Both the position numbers and the translations under genes were made by a program. Shown piece by piece: positions 44,356 through 52,430 of a stretch of 64,000 nt of DNA. Under the pieces are notes generated by a model, which was given only the letters and a program-made list of their open reading frames with translations, made no database searches and had not been told where the DNA came from. Origin of the DNA: Paenibacillus athensensis (lineage in GTDB: Bacteria > Bacillota > Bacilli > Paenibacillales > NBRC-103111); assembly GCF_004514475.2 (NCBI RefSeq), contig NZ_MYFO02000005.1, forward strand, positions 310,001 through 374,000, in the 5' to 3' direction. Positions within the stretch are counted from its first letter, which is position 1, and each line of letters begins with the position of its first letter.

Positions 44356-45941
44356 ACGGGCAGCTCCCTCCTTCCGGCGAAAATCCGCTCCATCAGCGCG
44401 AGCACGGCACGAGCCCCGCCGCGTCCCTGAAGATCGTCCAGCAGCGCCTTGCGGCGCGGTTCACCCTCCGTGGCGTGAAAACGGGCGATCGTCTCGCGGG
44501 CCAGCCGCTCAATCGTCTCCGGCGTCAGATCGGCTTCGCCGCCAACCGTTGCGAAGCCCGCTTCGGCCATCCGGGCCGCATTGTAGCTGCGCTCGAACAT
44601 ATCGGGAAACAGCAGGCACGGCACATTATGGCTTAACGCCGACATCAGCATGTTATGCGAAGCCGGAAAAATCGCCAGCTGCGCCTTCGCCATCACCGCT
44701 TCGCCCGGCACAAACCGCTCGAAGCGAATCCGTTCGCTCTGCGTCGGCAGCTCCAGCGAATCGGCAATTTCATTAAACTTACCCAATGCGAAAATGACCC
44801 GGAAGCCCGTCGCCTCAAGTCCCCGGTACAGCGCTTCGAACGCTTCCTTCGTGTTGATGCCGATCGGCAGCGAGGACAAATAGACGTAGACCGTCGGTGT
44901 GCCCTCCGGCTCCTTGCACCAGGCGTCGAGCCAGCTCGGCGTCTCGGCGAACAGCCCCTTGGGAGCGATCTGACCGACATAATGAACGCCGGTTCCGTTC
45001 GGGCCGGTTATGCCGCTCAGCTCCGCCTGTTTGCCTTGACCGGCCAACTGCGGCCGACCTGCTGGCTCGGACAATCCCACCGGACCAGCGGGACTGGCCT
45101 GACCGGACATTTCCACCGGACCAGCGGGACTGGCTTGACCGGACATCCCCGCCGGATCAGCGGGACTGGCCTGACCGGACAATCCCACCGGGCTGGCTGG
45201 ACTGGCTTGACCGGACGTCCCCACCTGGCTGGCTGGACTGGCTTGACCGGACGTCCCTACCGGGCTGGCGGGATTAGCTTGACCGGACATCCCCACCGGG
45301 CCGGCCAGATCGGCATGCTTAGCCAGCTCGGCCAGCTCCGCCAGCTCCGGCTCCAGCAGCGGGCTCGTTGGCGCAACGCGCGCCTGGCTGCGGTCAAACA
45401 ACAGCTCGCCCAGATGGCCGACCGGCGGCAAGCCGTAGCTCGTCAGCACGCGATTCCATGCGCTGCGCATGCGGCGCAACACCAGATTGCGTTGCGGCAA
45501 CTCTTTTTCCACCTGCTTGTTAAAATCCGGATGCAGCGGCCACGTCACGAGCGAAACAACCTCAACCTGCTCCAGCGCTGCAGAAGCGCCAATCGTGTAC
45601 TGCTCGTCGTTCCAGATCAGATCGGGACGGAATTCGCGAATCACCTCGCGCTCCCGCTCAATGGTCTCACGAATCGGCTTGTCGTCCCCGTAGCCGGAGA
45701 CATACATGACGTCTTCATACGTATGAAAGCCGAAAAACAACTGCGTCTCGCTAATAAAATCCGGCTTCGGCGTCGTCGCGTAACAGGTTACGCCGGCAGG
45801 AGCCCATTCGTGGTACGAAGCGGGCGCGAGAAACGCAACCTCATGTCCGGCCGCCAAAGCTTGCTCGGCGACGGCAATCGAGCGCACCGCATGGCCAAGC
45901 GTTTCCGTCCAGCTGCTGGCAGCGAGCAAAATTCTCATCAC
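44352..45941 (-). CDS. GT1-type glycosyltransferase with repeat insert
   Basis: A 529-residue MGT/UGT-like glycosyltransferase. The N-terminus MMRILLAASSWTETLGHAVRS and the C-terminal donor region (about 380-500: FPASHNMLMSALSHNVPCLLFPDMFERSYNAARMAEAGF) fit two Rossmann domains. Residues about 213-294 are an inserted run of 12-residue repeats (SGQASPAGPVGM type) placed between the two domains, so the linker can probably tolerate it. The sugar donor and acceptor are unknown; context suggests it glycosylates the aminocyclitol or the acyl product. Confidence 0.8.
   Translation of the reverse strand: MMRILLAASSWTETLGHAVRSIAVAEQALAAGHEVAFLAPASYHEWAPAGVTCYATTPKPDFISETQLFFGFHTYEDVMYVSGYGDDKPIRETIEREREVIREFRPDLIWNDEQYTIGASAALEQVEVVSLVTWPLHPDFNKQVEKELPQRNLVLRRMRSAWNRVLTSYGLPPVGHLGELLFDRSQARVAPTSPLLEPELAELAELAKHADLAGPVGMSGQANPASPVGTSGQASPASQVGTSGQASPASPVGLSGQASPADPAGMSGQASPAGPVEMSGQASPAGPVGLSEPAGRPQLAGQGKQAELSGITGPNGTGVHYVGQIAPKGLFAETPSWLDAWCKEPEGTPTVYVYLSSLPIGINTKEAFEALYRGLEATGFRVIFALGKFNEIADSLELPTQSERIRFERFVPGEAVMAKAQLAIFPASHNMLMSALSHNVPCLLFPDMFERSYNAARMAEAGFATVGGEADLTPETIERLARETIARFHATEGEPRRKALLDDLQGRGGARAVLALMERIFAGRRELPV
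45060..45306 (-). repeat. 36-base in-frame tandem repeats in the glycosyltransferase gene
   Basis: Six to seven units of 36 bases, for example GGCTTGACCGGACGTCCCCA followed by CCGGGCTGGCTGGACT. Units vary at a few bases but keep frame. They encode SGQASPAxPVG repeats. Confidence 0.9.
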
Positions 45942-46372
45942 GCGCCCTCCTTTGGCGAAAACACGACCAATTCCTCGATCTTGACCACCGTTTTACCGTT
46001 TACCGACGCTTCGGCCCGGCCTTTCGTAAACGGTCCTTTGCAAACCGTAATCTCAAAATACAAATCCAGACGATCTCCCGGCACGACCGGCGCGGAGAAC
46101 TTGATCTCCTTGATCGATGCGATCATCCCTTTGCGGGGACCGCCGTCCCCGATCTCGGCAGGTGCGCCCGCAAACGCCCCCAGCTGCGCCAGCGCCTCCA
46201 CAATCAGCACCCCGGGCATGATCGGATCGCCGGGAAAATGTCCGGTGAAAAACCATTCGTTATGGCTGACGTGCTTATAGCCCTTCGCCCACTGTCCCGG
46301 CTCGCGTTCCGTCACCCGGTCGACCAGCAGAAACGGATACCGATGCGGAAGCACGGAAAATATGTCGGTCAT
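45938..46372 (-). CDS. FabZ-like 3-hydroxyacyl-ACP dehydratase
   Basis: A 144-residue hot-dog-fold dehydratase with the FabZ active site: H45 in FTGHFPGDPIMPG and E59 in VLIVEALAQLGAF; the start LPHRYPFLLVDRV is also typical. It removes water from 3-hydroxyacyl-ACP to give a trans-2-enoyl chain. Placed between a glycosyltransferase and a TIM-barrel protein in the operon, it is probably dedicated to the cluster's ACPs. ATGA overlaps occur on both sides. Confidence 0.92.
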   Translation of the reverse strand: MTDIFSVLPHRYPFLLVDRVTEREPGQWAKGYKHVSHNEWFFTGHFPGDPIMPGVLIVEALAQLGAFAGAPAEIGDGGPRKGMIASIKEIKFSAPVVPGDRLDLYFEITVCKGPFTKGRAEASVNGKTVVKIEELVVFSPKEGA

Positions 46373-47217
46373 GATGCCGTCGCTCCTCCTTTTTTCACAA
46401 GCTGTTCATTCAGAAAACCGATCTCCTCGCGGAAATGGCGGACGGACGGCAGGCCGAACCATTCCAATGTTACCGCCCCGTCATAGCCGCGTTCCTGCAG
46501 CAGCGCCACCACAGGCTCCACATCGACGACGCCCTCCGCCAGCGGCGCCAAATCGCTGTACACACCCATTGGATGATAAACATTGGCCATCGCGAACTGC
46601 TCGGTGACGTTCATCGCATTTTTCAAATGGACATGCTTGACGTGCGGGAACCAGCGCTGCAAGCATTCCAGCGGTACGCCGAACTCCCAGACGTGAAACA
46701 CGTCAAAGTTGAGGCCGATCTGCCGCCAGCGGTTGGAGGCAATCGCCTGTACGAAGCGGTCAACCGCTTCGGCGCGGTCGAGCAGCGTCCCCGGATGCGT
46801 TTCGAACGCAATCTGCACGCCGTACTCCTGCGCGAGCGTTTCGCTTTGACCGAGACGCTCCAACCAGCGCCGCCACGTCTGTTCATCCGCTTCCGCGCTG
46901 GACATCGTCCCGGTGAACAGCCGCAGTACCGGCACGCCCAGCTTGCGGCAATGGTTCAGCTTAACGCCAAGGTCGCGAGCCCATTTGTCCGCACTGATCG
47001 TAAAATCGGTGCCGTTCAAATACGCGCTCAGCACGTGCACCGGCAAGGCTCCAGCCGCCGGTTCCGCCGCTTGACGGTAAATCTCCGCTTCATGCCGCAG
47101 AAGATGCGGCTCCCACAGCTCGATGCCTTGGAATCCGCTCTGGGCGGCCAGCTCCAGCAGCTCCGTATACGAAAGCAAATGATAGCGAAACGACACCGTC
47201 GTCATCGTCCATTTCAT
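46369..47217 (-). CDS. xylose-isomerase-like TIM-barrel sugar isomerase/epimerase
   Basis: A 282-residue AP-endonuclease-2/IolE-like TIM barrel. Family patterns are FQGIELWEPHLL near the N-terminus, a Glu in VQIAFETHPGTLL, NFDVFHVWEFG, and Glu in AVTLEWFGLPS, which together form the metal site. Relatives act on inososes, keto-sugars or 3-dehydroshikimate. Beside an inosose synthase it is a good candidate for isomerising or dehydrating the carbocycle. The start is ATG 47217 in ATGA overlap with the ACP gene; the longer frame is rejected. Confidence 0.82.
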   Translation of the reverse strand: MKWTMTTVSFRYHLLSYTELLELAAQSGFQGIELWEPHLLRHEAEIYRQAAEPAAGALPVHVLSAYLNGTDFTISADKWARDLGVKLNHCRKLGVPVLRLFTGTMSSAEADEQTWRRWLERLGQSETLAQEYGVQIAFETHPGTLLDRAEAVDRFVQAIASNRWRQIGLNFDVFHVWEFGVPLECLQRWFPHVKHVHLKNAMNVTEQFAMANVYHPMGVYSDLAPLAEGVVDVEPVVALLQERGYDGAVTLEWFGLPSVRHFREEIGFLNEQLVKKGGATAS

Positions 47218-47459
47218 AGCTGGACCTCTTTCGCCAGCCCGTCGACAAACTCGTACACCGTGCGGATCGTGCGAAAATGCTGCAAATCGACTACGCGGTA
47301 ATCGATGCTGATCCTGTACAGCTCCTCCAGCTCCGAGATGAGCCACATGAGCGACATCGAATCCAGATTCAGCTCCTCGTCAACGCCCAGCTCCTGATCG
47401 AGCGAGACGAACAAGCTGGATTCCAGCACTTTTCGCTTAATATCATCGATGTGAACCAT
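47214..47459 (-). CDS. acyl carrier protein 2
   Basis: An 81-residue carrier with S34 in ELNLDSMSLMWL, the site for phosphopantetheine attachment, and acidic helices around it. It overlaps the acyl-adenylating enzyme upstream by 17 bases, which suggests that enzyme loads this carrier. The context resembles starter-unit loading. Confidence 0.88.
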   Translation of the reverse strand: MVHIDDIKRKVLESSLFVSLDQELGVDEELNLDSMSLMWLISELEELYRISIDYRVVDLQHFRTIRTVYEFVDGLAKEVQL

Positions 47460-49092
47460 GCAAACACTCCTTTATCAGTTCCCCCTTATTGATCTTGCCT
47501 GCCGGAGAGACGGGAATCTGCTCAAGCGCCCGGAATCTCCGGGGCACCTTGTAGTCGGCCATCCGCTCGCGCAGCCATTGTCCCAGCTCGGAGAATTCGC
47601 CCGGCCGTTCCGGCTCCCGCCAAACGACGAACGCTTCCAGCACCGAACCGGCTACAGCATGCTCGTAAGCGACAACGCAGCTTTCCTTCACCAGCGGATG
47701 GTTGTTCAGCTCCCCCTCCACCTCCTTCAAATTGACCTTCAAGCCGCCGATGCTCACCTGATCGTTGCTGCGGCCCTGAATATATAAATAACCGTCTTCA
47801 TCCAGACGAACGATGTCCTGTGTAAGCAGGGTCCCGGAAGGGCCAGTGCCAGTATCAATGCCGAAGGGGCCAGTTCCAGTGCCTGCTCCTGTCTCAACGC
47901 CAGCACCTTCGCACCAGTTTAACTGCTCAGTCGCATAGGGCGACTGCGGCAAACTGATCGCAAGTTGATTGTCCTCCAGACGCGCTGCGGCGATGTGCGG
48001 CGCTATGCGTCCCACGCTGCCGGGACGGCTGCCGGCAAAATCGACGGCGATATAGCCGACCTCGCTCATGCCATACTGCTGGCCAAGCGGCAAGCCGATC
48101 GTCTCGCTGTATTTGGCCGTCAGCTCGGCCGGCAACGGTCCTCCTGACGATAGCAGCAGCGGCTTCGCCGAAAGCGTCGGCTTGCTGCGCTCCAGCTCGC
48201 GGGCCAGCAGCTGGTAGTGGAACGCAACGCCGTACACGTGCGTGACCGCTTCGTGTTCCATCAAAGCGACGAGCTGCTGCGGCTTAGGGTCTTCGGCATA
48301 CAACACGAGCCCGCCCTGGCGCAGCGTCGCCGCCGTTGCCGACAGCATGCCGAACGAATGGCTGACCGGCACGAGACACAGCACTCGGCTGTCCGCGCCC
48401 GGCGCCCCGTCCTCCAGCTGATAATGCGCCCATTCCCGCTCCAGCGAAGCGAAGGTGCGCACGATCATCTTGGGCAGGCCGGTCGAGCCGGAGCTGAACA
48501 GCACCAGCGCCGGCTGCGCCGTCACAGCGCCCTGTGCGGGCCGATCCGGCGACGTTCCGGCTGCGGGCCCCGCAGCGCCGGCCATAGCGCCGGTTGCCGC
48601 TGAGGCGCGCTCGTTCAGCGCCGGCACGTCGCCGCCCGCTGCCGCCACGTCGGCGTCAACAGCCGCGGTCTCCGCAGCCGCCGACGCCTCGCGCCGGAAC
48701 GCCGCGTAGTCCGCGGTTGCCGGCGCCCAAGCAGCGACGCGATCCGCCACCTCGTGGCGGAACAGCGCCAGCAGCCCGCCGGCCGGCGGCTCCGCCGCTT
48801 GCACGAGCGTGTCCGGCGCAAACGCCGCCAGCCGCAGCTCCTTCTCGCTCGCTGTCAAACGCTGGTCGAGAACCAGGACGCACACTTCCAGCGTCCAAGC
48901 CGCCAGCGCCCATTCCAGCAGCGTAAACGAATCCGGCAGGTCGATGGCCAGCCGGGAAGCCCCGGCCGCTTCGCGCTCCAGCCGGCTGCGCTTCTCCGCG
49001 ACCCGTCCGGCCAGCTCGCCATAGCTGACCGTGACGCCGCCGCAGCGCAGCGCCGGGCGCTCGGGTTGTCGGTTGTCGATGATCATCGCCAT
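47443..49092 (-). CDS. acyl-AMP ligase (ANL superfamily adenylation enzyme)
   Basis: A 549-residue adenylating enzyme. Motifs: LVLFSSGSTGLPKMIV (P-loop), QQYGMSEVG (A5), RLDEDGYLYIQGRSND (A7/A8) and the catalytic Lys in PAGKINKGELIK (A10). It has Ala/Gly-rich inserts at about residues 135-190 and 385-405. There is no condensation or carrier domain, so it is stand-alone and probably activates a carboxylic acid and loads it on the neighbouring ACP. Substrate choice cannot be read by eye. Confidence 0.87.
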   Translation of the reverse strand: MAMIIDNRQPERPALRCGGVTVSYGELAGRVAEKRSRLEREAAGASRLAIDLPDSFTLLEWALAAWTLEVCVLVLDQRLTASEKELRLAAFAPDTLVQAAEPPAGGLLALFRHEVADRVAAWAPATADYAAFRREASAAAETAAVDADVAAAGGDVPALNERASAATGAMAGAAGPAAGTSPDRPAQGAVTAQPALVLFSSGSTGLPKMIVRTFASLEREWAHYQLEDGAPGADSRVLCLVPVSHSFGMLSATAATLRQGGLVLYAEDPKPQQLVALMEHEAVTHVYGVAFHYQLLARELERSKPTLSAKPLLLSSGGPLPAELTAKYSETIGLPLGQQYGMSEVGYIAVDFAGSRPGSVGRIAPHIAAARLEDNQLAISLPQSPYATEQLNWCEGAGVETGAGTGTGPFGIDTGTGPSGTLLTQDIVRLDEDGYLYIQGRSNDQVSIGGLKVNLKEVEGELNNHPLVKESCVVAYEHAVAGSVLEAFVVWREPERPGEFSELGQWLRERMADYKVPRRFRALEQIPVSPAGKINKGELIKECLHGSHR

Positions 49093-49096
49093 CGTC

Positions 49097-49768
49097 CTAC
49101 CTCAACCCGCTCGCCATGCCGTGGTACGCCGGCTTGTCCCGCCCATCGGCGGCTCCGCCGTCCATCCAGGCCGCGAACGCTTCCAGCGTCATCAGCGGCT
49201 CGCAGCCGCGCCCGGCTGCCAAAGCTGCCGGCTCCAGTACGGCCGTGACCACACCGCCGCCGAAGCTGGCCCCCTCGCGGCCGCCGAACTGCTCAACCCA
49301 CGCCTGAGCGCGCCATGAAGGCACGTCGCAGAACGTCACGGCCACAGCGTCGGCATCGCCGTCGATCAGCCAGTCGGCAGCTTGCTGCAGCGCCAGCTTG
49401 ACGCCGTTGCGGCTTCCGCCGAGGCAAGTCATCGGCCCGTGAATATTCAGCTCCTTGGCGAGAAAGCCGATGATCGCGCTCGGCACCGACTGCGGGAACA
49501 TGATCGGGCTGATCTTTTTGCCATTGATCATATCGGTCCATGTCTCCTGCTGCGTCACGGCATCGGTAAACATGCTGGCCAGCATGATGCCCCGGCGGTC
49601 GGTCGGCAGCGATTCGCGCGTCAAAGCCGCCTGCTCGGCCGCCATCTTCACGCTGTGATAGATCAGCGGATTAAACGGCGAACGCACAAACCCTCTCACA
49701 TTCGGAGCAGGCTCCCCCGCACCCTGCTGGTGAAGTCCTGTTACCACGATTTGCCCAACCTCCGTCAT
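49097..49768 (-). CDS. ketosynthase-like protein without active-site Cys (chain-length-factor type)
   Basis: A 223-residue protein matching the short beta-ketoacyl-synthase N-terminal family found in aryl polyene clusters. MFPQSVPSAIIGFLAKELNI and GPMTCLGGSRNG correspond to the thiolase-fold core, but the expected Cys after GP is absent (the only Cys, C115, is several residues early) and the second half of the fold is missing. It probably pairs with the full ketosynthase 1 base downstream of which it starts (TAATG overlap). A chain-length-factor role is inferred. Confidence 0.68.
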   Translation of the reverse strand: MTEVGQIVVTGLHQQGAGEPAPNVRGFVRSPFNPLIYHSVKMAAEQAALTRESLPTDRRGIMLASMFTDAVTQQETWTDMINGKKISPIMFPQSVPSAIIGFLAKELNIHGPMTCLGGSRNGVKLALQQAADWLIDGDADAVAVTFCDVPSWRAQAWVEQFGGREGASFGGGVVTAVLEPAALAAGRGCEPLMTLEAFAAWMDGGAADGRDKPAYHGMASGLR

Positions 49769-51015
49769 TACGCCTCCTCCCTTCTGAACAGCAGCGTGCA
49801 GTTATTGCCGCCAAACGCGCTGGAATTGGACATGACCGTGCGCAGCCGCTGACGTCGCGCCCCGTCTACCACATAATCCAGATCAAGCTCGTCCTCCGGT
49901 CCCAAATAGTTGGCCGTTGGCGGTATCGTTTGCTCCAGCAGCGCCAAAATGCTGATCACCGCTTCCACGCCGCCCGTCGCTTCGAGCATATGGCCGGTTA
50001 CCGATTTCGTCGAGCTGATCGGCACCACACTCGCATGATCACCAAATACCTGCTTATACGCCTTCGTTTCACTTCGGTCGTTGAGCGGCGTACCCGTACC
50101 GTGCGCATTGATATAGTCGATCTCTTCGATCGCGCAGCCCGACTTGCGCAACGCCATGCGCATCGAGCGCGCCAGCCCGTTACCGTTCGGCTCCGGCTGC
50201 GAGACGTGAAACCCGTCGGAGCTGACGCCCCAGCCGAGCATCTCGGCCAGCACCGTCGCCCCGCGGCGTTCCGCGCTTTCCAACGACTCCAGCACAAGTA
50301 TCGCCGCTCCGTCGCCAATCAAAAGACCCGTGCGGCCCTCCGAGAACGGCCGGACCACATCGTCGGCCATCGCCCGGCTTGAATCGAAGTTGAAAAACAC
50401 CTGCGGATGCAGCACGTTCAACCCGCCAACCAGCGCGCAATCCACACGTCCCTTGCTGATTTGGTCAAACCCGTAGCCGATGGCATTAGCCGAAGCAATA
50501 CAGGCGTTCGTAAACGCCAGCTGCGGTCCTTCGGAACCGATATATTCGGCGATAGCCTCCGCATGCGCAAACGGATTGGCATCATGAATCGGCAGCATCT
50601 CTCCGTCCGCCGTAGCGAACGTCTTACGGCTCGCCGTCGCCTCGGCAGCAGCCGTGCCGTCCGCCGGACTCGTCTGCAGCACGGGCTGGAACTGCTCGTA
50701 GAACTCGCGCAGAATGGCCCCTTCGCCAAGATTCCCGACAGCCACCGCCGCCTGCCGCAGCACCTCAGCATCCCGCGTTACATCGAGTCCGGCCATCGCC
50801 AGCGCCTGCTCCGTGCAGTACTTGGCAAATGACCGATACGATCGCGGACTGACCGGCGCTTCTCCTCCCCGCTTGGCCACCGCCGTCGACGTGTCAAAGC
50901 TGCTGATCGGTTTAAAGCCGTGAATGCCTTGGAACGCGTTTTCTTTAATGACCTCTGGGCCGTATCCGAATGGCGTAATGACGCCAAAGCCCGTTACGAC
51001 AACCCGTTTACTCAT
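49768..51015 (-). CDS. beta-ketoacyl-ACP synthase (FabF-like)
   Basis: A 415-residue ketosynthase with a complete Cys-His-His triad: C172 in FTNACIASANAIG, H305 in INAHGTGTPLND and H342 in SVTGHMLEATGG; K337 is also conserved. It condenses malonyl-ACP with an acyl chain on the cluster's carriers. There is a 12-residue Ala/Thr insert at about 116-130. It overlaps the ACP gene by eight bases. No ketoreductase is encoded in the operon, so one from primary fatty acid synthesis may be used. Confidence 0.92.
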   Translation of the reverse strand: MSKRVVVTGFGVITPFGYGPEVIKENAFQGIHGFKPISSFDTSTAVAKRGGEAPVSPRSYRSFAKYCTEQALAMAGLDVTRDAEVLRQAAVAVGNLGEGAILREFYEQFQPVLQTSPADGTAAAEATASRKTFATADGEMLPIHDANPFAHAEAIAEYIGSEGPQLAFTNACIASANAIGYGFDQISKGRVDCALVGGLNVLHPQVFFNFDSSRAMADDVVRPFSEGRTGLLIGDGAAILVLESLESAERRGATVLAEMLGWGVSSDGFHVSQPEPNGNGLARSMRMALRKSGCAIEEIDYINAHGTGTPLNDRSETKAYKQVFGDHASVVPISSTKSVTGHMLEATGGVEAVISILALLEQTIPPTANYLGPEDELDLDYVVDGARRQRLRTVMSNSSAFGGNNCTLLFRREEA

Positions 51016-51277
51016 GTCCGACCGTCTGCCCCGTCAAATAGGCGCACAGCTCGGCGACGTTCATCTTGCCAATTTTCTCGATATCCGCATCCGGCACCTT
51101 GAGTCCGTATTTCTCCTCCAGATTGACGATCAGCTCGAACATGGAAATCGAATCGAGATTGTAAGCCGCTTCCACCGCCGCCGTTTCATCGATCTCGCCC
51201 GGCGCGTCCATATTCATCTTCTCCGTGCACACCTGCACAATAAATTGTTTAAGCTCCTGAATCTTCTCCATCTTCAT
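51008..51277 (-). CDS. acyl carrier protein 1
   Basis: An 89-residue carrier with phosphopantetheine site S43 in AYNLDSISMFELI. It is the first gene of the operon. ATG 51277 follows GAGGAGA at about 6 nt. It overlaps the ketosynthase gene by eight bases, which points to a dedicated chain-elongation carrier. Confidence 0.9.
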   Translation of the reverse strand: MKMEKIQELKQFIVQVCTEKMNMDAPGEIDETAAVEAAYNLDSISMFELIVNLEEKYGLKVPDADIEKIGKMNVAELCAYLTGQTVGHE

Positions 51278-51304
51278 TAATCTCCTCTCATGATTTGGAT
51301 GTTG

Positions 51305-51382
51305 TTGAAAAGCTTTTCAAACCTGGTTGTCATCCTTCCCGACCGGAGCCCGTCTTGCTCACTGAAGCTGAAAAGCTTTTCA
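51305..51382. promoter_or_regulatory. paired palindromic operators in the operon leader
   Basis: TTGAAAAGCTTTTCAA (51305-51320) and TGAAAAGCTTTTCA (51369-51382) are the same palindrome. Their centres are 63 bases apart, six helical turns, so two repressor dimers could meet on one face of the DNA or loop it. The form is LacI-family-like. A second extended -10-like box, TGCTATATG on the minus strand (51396-51404), would put its start next to the upstream palindrome. Confidence 0.65.
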
Positions 51383-51483
51383 AAAAACGATTTCGCATAT
51401 AGCATACACGAAAAACCGTAGCGCTTCCAGCAGCTCCCGGGCCAGCCTCTCTCTCCCAATCTAGGAAACTATTTTTCGAAGTC

Positions 51484-51512
51484 ATTTTACCATTCATTTC
51501 CGCATAATTCAA
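51484..51512 (-). promoter_or_regulatory. promoter of the biosynthetic operon
   Basis: On the minus strand: -35 TTGAAT (51507-51512), 17 bases, extended -10 TGGTAAAAT (hexamer at 51484-51489). The leader to ATG 51277 would be about 200 bases and contains both palindromes. The rest of the 493-base gap (51513-51770) is AT-rich and also holds a GCGCAA/TTGCGC hairpin near 51685-51703 of unknown role. Confidence 0.65.
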
Positions 51513-51770
51513 CAAATTATTAGAATTATCGAGTCATCGTCCAAAATCAAAAAAATTCGGCAAAATCCCCTTTAAATAGACAAAATACCAAGGTATCTGG
51601 ATGTAGCCAAACGATAATTTGTTGATTATTAAAAATCGAGATTGCTTTTAATTTGCGGAATGTTGCAAAAAAACGCACAAAATGCGCAAGAAGGTTTGCG
51701 CGCTATTTTTTATTTTTAGCTGTATGATAAATTGTGGATAAGTTTTTATTAGGTAAGGAGTTGTGACAAC

Positions 51771-52430
51771 ATGATCAGAATCAAAATAATATCAATTTTG
51801 GCTGTAGCGAGTAGCGTAATTGTTTTTGTATTTGCGCTTAATTGCTCCTTGTACGGTACGCCTCGGGAAAAAGAGGAATTTCAAAATAGAGTAAGCACGT
51901 TTCTTAAACAAAAGTACCCTGAAATAAATATCACTACAAATTCTGTCAGCTATAGCTTTAAAGAGATGAACTATTATTCAACTGTTACTACCGGATCTGG
52001 ACTTACTATTCATACAACCACTTACAATGATGTTTTGGAGGATGACTACTATGTTGCTCTCTGGGAACAACGATTGACTGACAACTTTCAAGACTATCTT
52101 CAACGGAACTCACTCCTGACCCCAAACGTTCGGGTAACAATCAACGCTAGCAACAAGGAAATGGAGAAATACAAAAATTATACTTCTTATAGCGAATTTA
52201 GTAAGGAAATTTCTGATAAAACTACAGCATACCTTAGCTTCGTTCAGCCACTAGAAACGAATGGGGCAATTCTACAACAGTGTTCTCAAGTTATACAGTG
52301 GATTAAAATGGAAAATTATAATCTTAATTTAACGTTTGTATTCGGGGATAACACGGTTCGTGGCATTTCCAATGCTGATATGTCAAGCATTGCTACTTTA
52401 CAAGATGTGAAAGAACAGCTTGTAAAGTAA
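51771..52430 (+). CDS. AT-rich gene for a YfjL-like anchored protein
   Basis: A 219-residue protein with an N-terminal membrane anchor (about residues 5-26, IISILAVASSVIVFVFAL), then an extracytoplasmic domain with YSFKEMNYYSTV-type sequence reminiscent of YfjL-like Bacillus proteins. It ends with a domain containing NLNLTFVFGDNTVRGI. The base composition is far more AT-rich than its neighbours, which suggests recent acquisition. ATG 51771 has AAGGAG upstream. Function is unknown. Confidence 0.7.
   Translation: MIRIKIISILAVASSVIVFVFALNCSLYGTPREKEEFQNRVSTFLKQKYPEINITTNSVSYSFKEMNYYSTVTTGSGLTIHTTTYNDVLEDDYYVALWEQRLTDNFQDYLQRNSLLTPNVRVTINASNKEMEKYKNYTSYSEFSKEISDKTTAYLSFVQPLETNGAILQQCSQVIQWIKMENYNLNLTFVFGDNTVRGISNADMSSIATLQDVKEQLVK

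Noticed and set aside
47443-49092. An NRPS module
   Set aside because: The adenylating enzyme stands alone with no condensation, carrier or thioesterase domain.
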